Origin: Roridomyces roridus
Lineage: Eukaryota > Basidiomycota > Agaricomycetes > Agaricales > Mycenaceae
Reading direction: 5' to 3'
Assembly: GCA_029378245.1 (NCBI GenBank)
Contig: JARKIF010000478.1
Coordinates: 1-15,352 of the forward strand
DNA: 15,352 nucleotides
Position numbers and translations under genes: made by a program
In this document: positions 7,804 through 15,352 of the stretch, one piece after another
How positions within the stretch are numbered: the first letter of the stretch is position 1
How the letters are laid out: each line of letters starts with the position of its first letter
The notes under the pieces: generated by a model
Database searches by the model: none
Seen by the model: only the letters and a program-made list of their open reading frames with translations
Told to the model about the DNA's origin: nothing

Positions 7804-9050
7804 GGAATTACTACTGGCCATCCATGACCCGGGACATCAAGCGGTACGTGGCCGCTTGTTCGACGTGCCAGAAGACGAAGACGTTTCCATCCAAACCCCG
7901 CGGACCCTTGTCACCAAACGCAGTACCCGAACGAGTGTGGCAGAACGTCTCGATCGACCTAATCACGAAGCTACCTGAGTCCAAGGGGTACGACAGTATT
8001 GTGGTGATTGTGGATCGACTGGGTAAGGGAATTCGGGTTGTTCCTTGCCGAGAACAGATTACCGGCGAAGGGATCGCCCGGGTTTATCGGGACAATGTGT
8101 GGAAGGATTACGGGTTACCAGAGGTGGTAATCAGCGACCGTGGAACACAATTCGTGGGCCACTTTATGCGAGACCTGATGAAGCTTCTGGGAATGAAGTC
8201 GAATGCGTCGACAGCGTATCACCCGCAAACCGACGGTCAAACGGAACGGGTCAACCAAGAGGTGGAACAGTACCTCCGAATCTTTACCAACTTCATGCAA
8301 GACGACTGGGCAGAATGGTTAACCTTGGCCGAATTCTCCTACAATGACAAGGTTCACGCAACGACGGGATTCAGTCCCTTCTTTATGACTCTCGGGTTCC
8401 ACCCGCGCAAAGGGATTGAACCATTGCGAGAGGTTCCGACGGAAAAGGCGATGGAATTCGCGCAGCGAATGGAGAAGGTACGGGCAGAAGCCGCGGCGGC
8501 AATGCGCCATGCACAAGAGGTTATGAAGAAATACTACGATCGTAGTCGACAACCCGACCCGGGGTACAAAGTAGGCGATAAGGTGTGGCTAGAAGGGAAG
8601 AATCTACAGACGCACCGACCCACCAAGAAATTCGAAGATCGACGTTATGGTCCTTTCCCGGTGGTGCGCAAGGTTGGATCCCTCTCGTACGAAATCAAGA
8701 CGCCTGCATCTTGGAAGGTTCACCCGGTTTTCAATACGGTCTATCTTCGACCATGGGTGCCACCAGTGGCCGAGCATCAGAAGGCGGTGGACCCCCCACC
8801 CCCGGACGTGGTTGACGGTCATTATGAGTATGAGGTGGAGGAAATCTTGAAAGTCAAGAGAGGCAGCGGGAATCAACGCAACACATTGCGCTACTTCATC
8901 AAATGGAAGGACTATCCCCCGGCTGAATGGACTTGGGAAAAGCGCGCTTTGTTGGATGGAGCAGAGGAATGCATAGAAGAGTTCTATGAGAAGAACCCGA
9001 CTGCACTCCGTGAAGAACGGGTTAACGGCCGATGGAAGATCGTGTCCTGA
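7800..9050 (+). pseudogene. Integrase with GPY/F module and chromodomain
   Basis: This part of Pol has no internal frame break. It starts with ARNYYWP and the CC half of the zinc finger (CSTCQKTK). The integrase core has Asp at 7956-7958 (SIDLI), Asp at 8136-8138 (ISDRGTQF) and Glu at 8244-8246 (QTERVNQ), with 35 residues between the last two, the standard D-D-35-E pattern. The GPY/F module follows (RRYGPFPVVRKVG, near 8643-8680), then a chromodomain at about 8820-9000 (YEVEEILKVK, FIKWKDYP, WTWEK), and TGA at 9048-9050. Chromodomains of this group can direct insertion to methylated-histone chromatin. With the first half of the finger cut off by insertion 2, no complete integrase can be made, although the catalytic core is intact. 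Confidence 0.93.
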
Positions 9051-9071
9051 GCGCTTCGGGACGCAGCGCTT

Positions 9072-9086
9072 GAACGGGAGGGATAA
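9072..9086 (+). promoter_or_regulatory. Polypurine tract
   Basis: GAACGGGAGGGATAA ends directly at the 3' LTR. It is mostly purine and sits where the plus-strand DNA primer of an LTR retrotransposon is made. The C and T interruptions make it a weak example. Confidence 0.6.
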
Positions 9087-9458
9087 TGTCATGATATGAC
9101 CCCAGGCAACAACCCGACGGGTTGTAACCCGATCAATCATCAACCATCAATACCCTAATCAGTGATCATCACTGATCGGCCGGGTCTTGTCTCAACCCCT
9201 GCTAACCCCTGCTTGCTACTCCACTCTCCCCTGCATTTAAACCCCTACTTGTCGTGATCGCCCCTGCTCCTACCCCCTATCTCCTCGTACTTAATTCGAT
9301 CATGTAGTATATATACCCGTCTACAGTCTCAGTACTGTAGACGAATCTAGTCTATTCTCCCTACGGCTTGCTCTACCTCTTGAGTCTCGTCTGCTGCTCT
9401 TCGCTCGGTCGCCTCGTTCGTTGCCGACTAGAACCCGACTTAGCCCTAGGTGCTGACA
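9087..9458 (+). repeat. 3' long terminal repeat
   Basis: 372 bp, identical by eye to 1088-1459 at an offset of 7999. Immediately followed by the second ATCTG copy. Confidence 0.96.
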
Positions 9459-9463
9459 ATCTG
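9459..9463. repeat. Target site duplication ATCTG, right
   Basis: Exact partner of 1083-1087. On the F-box coding strand it reads CAGAT inside the codons GCA GAT ACG. Confidence 0.93.
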
Positions 9464-10681
9464 CCAGTGTGAAGAAGAAATCTGTCGCCTGAGATGTATA
9501 TGTATATACTTCTGTAAGTCATCTACATGTGGTAAAACAGGACGCACCCAAGGGCTGGCAACATTGTTTATCATGAAGGCGTCCGCGTCATCTTCGATGA
9601 TTCGATATGTCTGAATACGGAGGTCAATAAGCCCAGGTAGGCAGGTGCAGATGGTGCTGAACGTTTCTTGGTCAAACTGATAGAGCGTCGCGGATAGCGA
9701 CGTGATATGCCCGTGTTGACCACGGAGCTGGGACGACAGTTCCCAGGCGGTGCAACAGTCGATGATCAGGTGCGCGAGCGTTGGCCTTGAGAGAAACAGA
9801 GGCAATGCAGTGTAAGGCCCGTGATATTCCCTCAGTAGAGGCAATACGTCAGAGGCTGGAACGGACGATGCCTCGGCTTCCCCTCCGGATAGTCCCCATC
9901 CATCGAGCTGAAGGTGGCGGACCGCTGGGAATTTGGACAAGGTGACGAGATTCATGTCGGAAAGATCTAGGCTGATTTGCAATGCAACGACGTGGGGGAA
10001 AGCAGGGCCGTCTGCTAACCGTGACGCAGCTTTATGGCGCCCCGTCACTACTACTACCTCTCGGAGGTGCCCACGAGCAAGAATGGAGAGCCACAAGTCG
10101 GGGCCTTCATGCGGCGGTCAGGCCGTCATGATAAACAAACTTCGTCGTCCGCAATTCCAGACTCGTGGTGTCGATGGTTTCTCCGTGGAGCATACCACAC
10201 CGCTCGATCATGACCTCCCTCAGCAGCGGTAGATGACAGAGGTTAGCGAGTCCCACTTGAGTGAAGTCCACTTGACGCGCAGAGAACTTCTGGAGACCAG
10301 TGAACCGTCCTAAGCGATCAAGAAACGAGTTCATGAGGATGTCAGGTGATTCTGTGCGATCCAGTGGCACTGGCCGAGCCTCTTCCGCTCGCCGGTCTCG
10401 CAGAGCGATAGAGCATTCCCGGACAAGCGGGAAGATCTCGTCGGATGTCCAGAACTCAAGCGGCCAAGTGCGAATTGAACGCCGTCGGGAGCAGGGAGAA
10501 CGACGTGCCGTGACACCCTGTCGATGTGGTACGGGTAAAACACGAAATGGCGGAAAAGGAACGCCCGGGATGTCCTGGCGAAGTGTTTATCAGTGGCATA
10601 GATGTTTTTAATGGAGTCAAGGGGAAGGAGTCCGAAGATTTCGATCCACAACTCGTTGGGTACTCGTTTTTGCGGCGACAT
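9459..10681 (-). pseudogene. F-box protein, 5' part, disrupted by transposon
   Basis: The ATG at 10681-10679 has a strong context (GCCACCATGT). The N-terminus is an F-box (RVPNELWIEIFGLLPLDSIKNIY, then TSRAFLFRHFVFYP), the part that binds Skp1 in SCF ubiquitin ligases. A long leucine-rich region follows (GRFTGLQKFSARQV, LCHLPLLREVMIERCGML, ALQISLDLSDMNLVTLSKFPAVRHLQL, LPGLIDLRIQTY), likely the substrate-binding side. A 59 nt phase-0 intron (9547 to 9489, GTGCGT donor, CTCAG acceptor) precedes ATDFFFTLAD, where the retrotransposon cuts the exon. The second F-box copy has an intron at the same place and phase followed by ATDFFSALAD. Two single-base frame changes, near 10456-10464 and 10108-10117, also break the frame. 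The remainder is at 733-1087. Substrate unknown. Confidence 0.8.
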
Positions 10682-11365
10682 GGTGGCGAAAGTCACGAAG
10701 TTGTGGTGACGTGGTCTGCCGTGCGCGTGCCCCGTGATCGCCGATCAACCCGACTCACGCAACTTTTGTTTCCGTACCGCCACCACCGTTCACTGGGCAG
10801 CGTACGCCGACTGCTACGTCCGGTACATGCCTGGCGCTTTCTCCTTGATATTACTAGAATGCCGAGCCAGCCTGCACTTGTACCTTCTCGCTCCAACGTC
10901 CCCCCATCTCCCGCCAATCTCTCGAGTCGCGGCTGCCACGAGAACTCTTTACATGATCTTTCTCTGCATCTAGGCTCGATCCCACCCGGGCGATGGAGCA
11001 GTCAATTCCACCTGAAGCGTGGACAGGAAGCGCACAAGATCGTTCCCGAAGCTCCTTCGCTCGGGCCGTCAGGTAATTTCTCTCGTGTCATAGGCCCGCC
11101 GCCCGCCGATACCTCGCGTGTCCCGCTACCTGCCTGCATCCTCCGTGATTGAGACCAACCGTGGGCCCACCCGCATAGGCGCCTACGACATCCGTTTACA
11201 CCTTTAGGCAACCCTCCTGCGTTTGGATGCACCCTTCCCCCCGTAATCCCCACATCTCCGCGTTTAAATTTGGCATTGAGCTTCTTTGATCGCCAGATAT
11301 AAAATAACCTGTCTGTCGTCAAAATCGTCTCTCACCTTCCCTTCTCTGCACCCACCTCCTTGACG
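10682..11365. promoter_or_regulatory. Divergent promoter region, F-box gene and P450
   Basis: This 684 bp spacer lies between the divergent starts of the F-box gene (10681, minus) and the P450 gene (11366, plus). It contains long chance open frames but none with protein-like features. A TATA-like TATAAAAT at 11298-11305 is 61 bp before the P450 start codon. No repeat or binding site could be identified with confidence. Confidence 0.5.
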
Positions 11366-13416
11366 ATGGCACTGGAGAGCACCAAGCCCCTCGTTTACGC
11401 TGCTGTAGCGCTCGTTGCACTCGTCACCTTCCGCAAAGCCCTGTCCTCCAAGGTGCATTGCCTTCGTCGTCTCAGAGATTCAAAGCCCTGATGGCAGGTC
11501 TACAGGACGAGGGAACCGTACCCACCGTCGGCCCATCGGGCATTTCATCCTCCTACCGTGACGGATGGAAATACCTCCACCACGCCGCCGAGTTGATCCA
11601 GCGAGGATATGCTCTGCCGGGGATCGCGTCTTCCGCGTTGCGCAGCCCTGGCATTGGGAGTACATCGTGTGTTCGCCAAAGTTGATTACTGAGGTGGGCA
11701 ACGCACCGGATAGTGTGCTTTCTTTCGATGAGGGAGCCAATCTGGTGCGACGCATGGTACTACAACTATTTGACCCATGAAGCTGACCACAGCGTGCGTC
11801 AGGCGATCCAAGGTGAGTAGCCCAAGCCAAGGCTTTGAAGAGGCTCATTGCATTACAGGTAGGATTACAATGGGACACGAGATCCTTGATAATCCTTGGC
11901 ACCTCAAAATTATCCGGACGACGCTTACAAGGAATCTACATCGTTGTTTCCCTGATGTCAGGGACGAGATCGTTTGTTCGTTTGACGAGATTCTCAATTT
12001 GGATGCATCCGGTCAGCGTCTCTTCAACGACTTCATGCTTGTATTCATTTACCTTTCCTAGAGTGGAAGAACCTCATGGTTTTGCCTGCGATGATGGACA
12101 TCGTAGCACGGGTGAGCAATCGCTTGTTTGTCGGGCTGCCGATCTGTGCGTGAACGTTTCTCTTTTTCTTACTCGACTGACATCCATGGAGGCCGAGAGA
12201 AGGCGTACCTGGATAATAACATCCAGTTTACGATGGACGTCATGCGCAGCGGGAACCGAATCAACATACTCCCACCGTTTTTGCGTCCGTGAGTCCCTCT
12301 TCGTTCTTGCTCGACGGAAACACGCTGACACCGGACAGCATTCTCGGCCCATTCATTTCAGGTAGAATTAACAGCTTCAACACGGCTATGCAATATCTGG
12401 GTCCGGTCGTCGAAGAGCGGATCAAGAAGGACGATGAGGGTACGAATTATCCTGGTCGGCCGGTGAGTCTCCTTGTATGCAGACCCCCAGATTGAGCTCA
12501 TTTGTGACTTGAAATGATAGAATGACGCGATCTCGTGGATGTTGGATATCGCCGAGCCCAAGGACCGCACGGTTCATGGGTTCGTGATGAGGATTCTGCA
12601 AATCAACATGGCGGCGATTCACACTCTTCCATGGTAAGTGTCACCGTTGCATGCTCGGGCTCATCCGATTGTCGTATAGACCATCAGCCACGCGCTGTTC
12701 GACCTTACCTTGCACCCCGAGTACATCCAACCCCTGCGCGAAGAGGTGGAGGCAGTCGTCCAGGCCGAGGGCTGGAACAAGGCGGCGCTCAACAATATGG
12801 CTAAACTCGACAGTTTCATGCGCGAGTCGCAGAGGATTCGGCCCTTAAGCATGAGTGCGTGTCACTTTTTCTGCATCTCTGTGGGGTGTCCAAGGCAACG
12901 ATTGTAGTTTCCATGAATCGCAGGGTGATTGCGAAAGAGGGATTCCGGTTCTCTGACGGCAGCTTCCTGCCGTACGGAGCCTATCTTTGCGTTGCGGCAC
13001 AGCCGACACACCTCGACGGAGCAAACTACGAGAACCCAACGACATTCGATGGATTCCGGTTCGCTCGTGAGCGGGAGGAGTATAAACAACCGCATGTCGA
13101 GTCCAACGATCTCGCCAACACCGACATCTTCAAACGCCACATGGTTTCTACTGCCATCGACCATCTGCCTTTCGGAAATGGAAAACACGCGTGTCCGGTG
13201 CGTGCCTTGCTTTGCAATATATCTGATTATATTCTAATTCTTGTCGATCAGGGCCGGTTCTTCGCCGCAACAGAGCTCAAAGCCATGTTCGCGCACATTG
13301 TCCTCAACTATGATATCAAAGCGGAGGTGGAAGGTGTGCGGCCGGCTGATATGATCTATGGAGACACGCAGACTCCTAATCCGATGGGGAGAGTTTTCAT
13401 AAGGAAGAGGCAGTAG
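11366..13416 (+). CDS. Cytochrome P450 monooxygenase (frame-broken)
   Basis: This heme-thiolate monooxygenase would be anchored in the ER and need a P450 reductase; the substrate is unknown. The start ATG at 11366 precedes a membrane anchor ([14 protein letters not shown]). Landmarks in order: [18 protein letters not shown]; the I-helix MAAIHT near 12606-12623; the K-helix ExxR in MRESQR; FDGFRF; and the heme loop [14 protein letters not shown], with the cysteine directly before the last intron. The end is TAG at 13414-13416. Eight introns fit well: 11813-11858, 12012-12061, 12146-12191, 12289-12338, 12463-12520, 12634-12679, 12855-12907 and 13198-13251 (46-58 nt). Four one-base breaks are seen: near 11450, near 11617, near 11754, and one base short near 12624-12633 at the I-helix. 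This is either a recent pseudogene or assembly error; length and motifs are otherwise complete (about 500 residues). Confidence 0.85.
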
Positions 13417-13560
13417 GGCAAAGGTTTATACTATTATACCTGTGCACATGTGTGGTCTTGCTCTGTACTGTTTTGGTTTGAATTGGAACGTTTGAACTCG
13501 AATGCTATACGATTTCGTGTTCGTATTTGAGGCCATACAGACCTTGGACATGAACATTAA
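13417..13560. other. Short convergent spacer
   Basis: This 144 bp lies between the stop codons of the P450 gene and the reductase-like gene. Both genes' 3' ends must lie here. No gene is seen. Confidence 0.5.
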
Positions 13561-14383
13561 CTATCCAAACACAACCTTCTGTCCGATCCTCACAAGGTCG
13601 TCGTTCATCAAGGTATCCTTCTCAAACCCATTCTTGACCTGATTCAACATGGCCGCCACAAAATCGACGCGCTCGATGGTCGGTATGCCGGGAATGTTTC
13701 GCGTCTCCCTCTCCGGGGCTAGAATCATGCCAGGGCGGACAACGGACGCCTGGATGGCTCCATTAGATTGTTCCGCGAAGGCGAGGATCTTGGACTCGGC
13801 GTCTCCCTACCGTGGGGTGTCAATACTCGGACGACCAGAGAAAAGGACAGAGAGGAGCATGCGCACCCTCATCAAACTATACTCAATCAACTCTGGGTCT
13901 CCCCTCTGTGAGTATTTCAGGAAGCTCAGATCGGGTACGCGCGACCGCAGCGCCCGTGATGTATATAAGCGGAGGAGGGGTTTCGATGAGGTTGCGAGGG
14001 CCTGGATGGCGTGGACGACATAGTCGCGTGAGATTTTGGTGTTCTCTTCGAAAGAGACTGTTTTCATCTTGGATGGCGTCACTGCTATTGTCCTGCCCAG
14101 GGTGAGTCCTCGGCTGAGGGGCATGGACAACAGCCTTGTGGTGTACATACCAGATGCAAGCATCTGCCCCTTCCACCGCCTTCTGCACGCTGTCCGAGTA
14201 CGTCAGGAAGTCATTGCACACGACCGAGGTGAACTTGTCCGCTGCGGTGTTCGCGTTGGCAGGGGGCAAGGCAGTCTCCCGACGACTGAGAGCGACGACG
14301 GATGTGAAGGCCGGGTCTAATAACGCTTGACGGACGAGCTCGACGCCGACAAAGCCAGATGAGCCACCAATGACGATTTTCAT
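13561..14383 (-). CDS. NAD(P)-binding Rossmann protein, TIP30/HTATIP2-like
   Basis: This is an atypical short-chain dehydrogenase/reductase-like protein, probably cytosolic and using NAD(P)H; the reaction is unknown. The ATG at 14383-14381 begins MKIVIGGSSGFVGVELV, with the dinucleotide-binding GGSSGFVG at the very N-terminus as usual. Exon 1 ends in DACIW. Introns are 14150-14093 (58 nt) and 13866-13807 (60 nt). Exon 2 holds ISRDYVVHAIQAL, the strand PPLIYITGAA and GDPELIEYSLMR. Exon 3 holds AESKILAFAEQ and VVRPGMILAP, a typical motif of this family, and ends VVFG with TAG at 13563-13561. The joined length of about 230 residues is normal. Two opposite frame changes in exon 2 (near 13961-13985, beside CCCCTCCTCC, and near 13909-13922) break the frame. 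Its 3' end faces the P450 gene, so shared metabolism is possible but only a guess. Confidence 0.8.
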
Positions 14384-14505
14384 GGTGGGGTGAAGAAGAA
14401 AAGTTGACTCGGAGTCTGCAGCTGCGGAGAAGACTTGGAGCTGTAGGGGCGTGGGATCCATCAGGTCGGCTGTGCCTCTACGTAACTCTTCTTGCCGTCC
14501 GCCCC
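14384..14505. promoter_or_regulatory. Divergent spacer, reductase-like gene and second F-box copy
   Basis: This 122 bp lies between two divergent start codons, so any promoters must overlap. No TATA box or other clear motif is seen. Confidence 0.4.
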
Positions 14506-15274
14506 ATGCCCTCTCACGAACAAATGCCCAGCGAGCTGTGGCTCCACATATCTGCTCTGCTCCCTCGTGCATCCATTGTCAATGTCTCCTCGCCACGCCC
14601 CAGCGTCTGTTCCGTCGCCTATCTCCGGTGCATTTTAGACTTCACGTCCGTCGGCACAATTCCGCATCCATGACTTGAATGTTGGCCTCGCTGCACGCCA
14701 CATTGGACGGCACGCTCCGCGAAATGGTATTCAGGGCCGGGCCGCGATCTGCGAATCTCTGCCCAAACTCGTGGATCTCCGTATCGACATCGAAACTTAT
14801 GTCACGACGAGTGAATACGAGCGCGGAGAAGTTGATAGGGTGAGTACAGGCTATTTTATCTCCGCCCACGACACGCCGAACAGGACCACAATCAGGCCAC
14901 AGATTTTTTCTCCGCACTCGCAGACACACCCACACACCCTCGAGCGGCTCGCGATTACCTGGAAATTCAATGATGGAATGAAACGGCTGTCTTCACGTAT
15001 CAACAAGATACCGGACTTTGTACAAATGCGGAACAGCCTGGTGGTGAAAAGTCCCCACCTCAAGATGGTATGGCTCGATGGCTACGATTTTCTCTTTGGA
15101 TGGCGTAGGCATCTCGATGGGAGGGTCGATAGGGAGGAGGCGAGCCCCAGAGTGTCTAGTACCAGAGGTGAGTGTTTTTGCCTGGCGCTTTTTGAACTCC
15201 ATCCAACTCTGTCGCGCATGTGTACTGTAGCATTACGACCACATGTTCAGGTGACGGGTGACGGACACCCGTGA
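14506..15274 (+). pseudogene. F-box family remnant, internal deletion
   Basis: The ATG at 14506 begins an F-box start (MPSHEQMPSELWLHISALLPRASIVNV). Only about 180 bp later comes ASLHATLDGTLREMVF, which matches SLSATL of the F-box gene at 9459-10681; there about 1 kb separates these points. The leucine-rich middle is therefore missing here. It continues through CESLPKLVDLRI, a 56 nt phase-0 intron (14840-14895), ATDFFSALADTPTH, LERLAITW, VWLDGYDFLFGWRR, a second intron (15168-15230) and a C-terminus ending TGDGHP with TGA at 15272-15274. Frame changes near 14735-14745 and 14925-14935 add to the damage. Shared intron position, phase and tail motifs show that it is a paralogue of the disrupted gene. 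It could at most yield a short F-box peptide. Confidence 0.72.
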
Positions 15275-15352
15275 ACTGAACTTATTTGACCTCGGTGACG
15301 GTGACGGTTGAGATTTTGGTCCAAAAGCTGCGCTCCGGCCGCAATGCGGTTG

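Larger units (their letters stand above)
1088..9458 (+). mobile_element. Defective Ty3/gypsy chromovirus LTR retrotransposon
   Basis: This 8371 bp element has identical 372 bp LTRs (TGTCA...TGACA ends), a 5 bp ATCTG target duplication, a self-complementary primer binding site at 1462-1471 and a purine-rich tract before the 3' LTR. Its coding order is Gag, protease, RNase H, integrase and chromodomain. Integrase after RNase H and the terminal chromodomain place it among the Ty3/gypsy chromoviruses. Subtracting the two nested insertions leaves about 5.2 kb, short for such an element, because the reverse transcriptase core is missing. Gag and Pol lie in changing frames: Gag in the frame of 3465, pre-protease region in that of 4432, protease in that of 5142. 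Three successive -1 shifts would restore one frame, so the ancestor may have had a single Gag-Pol ORF as Tf1 does; that is inference. The element cannot supply its own RT. Confidence 0.93.

Noticed and set aside
9461..9463. 3' splice site CAG at the transposon target
   Set aside because: The pyrimidine-rich sequence before it looked like an acceptor, but the acceptor CTCAG ending at 9489 gives the right phase and the ATDFF motif shared with the second F-box copy.
10526..11152. 208-codon open frame on the plus strand
   Set aside because: It overlaps the F-box exon on the other strand and the divergent promoter region; composition is serine/arginine/proline rich without domain features.

Overview
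The window looks like nuclear DNA of a filamentous basidiomycete, probably an agaricomycete. Its genes are interrupted by many 46-63 nt introns with GTGAGT/GTGCGT-type donors. The families present (fungal F-box proteins with a conserved tail, an anchored P450, a TIP30-like NAD(P)-binding protein, and a self-priming chromodomain Ty3/gypsy element) fit that group. This is a judgement from gene style and not a database match.

Layout: 6-341 holds the edge of an unrecognised plus-strand gene. From 10681 down to 733 (minus strand) lies one F-box gene. It is split by an 8371 bp LTR retrotransposon at 1088-9458, which has two 372 bp LTRs identical by eye and a perfect 5 bp target duplication ATCTG (1083-1087 and 9459-9463). 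To the right are a divergent cytochrome P450 gene (11366-13416, plus), a convergent NAD(P)-binding reductase-like gene (14383-13561, minus), and a degenerate second copy of the same F-box family (14506-15274, plus).

The retrotransposon is a chromovirus-type Ty3/gypsy element: Gag with one zinc knuckle, protease, RNase H, DDE integrase with GPY/F module, and a C-terminal chromodomain. It is heavily defective. The reverse transcriptase core is absent, with the protease tail fused to RNase H across an apparent 8 bp microhomology at 5539-5546. Gag is split by a 1.76 kb insertion (1664-3427) and the integrase HHCC finger by a 1.41 kb insertion (6392-7799); both carry short target duplications and both flanks are in matching reading frames. 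There are also single-base frame changes.

Ten bases just inside the 5' LTR (1462-1471) are exactly complementary to ten bases in the LTR (1340-1349) that begin 31 bp after the TATA box, where transcription should start. This is the arrangement expected for Tf1/sushi-type self-priming, with no tRNA primer. Identical LTRs on an element without RT suggest either very recent decay or mobilisation in trans by a relative.

Single-base frame breaks occur in the element and in every host gene that could be read, often beside short homopolymers, so base-level assembly error is a serious alternative to decay. All gene models here were assembled by eye from reading frames and splice signals.
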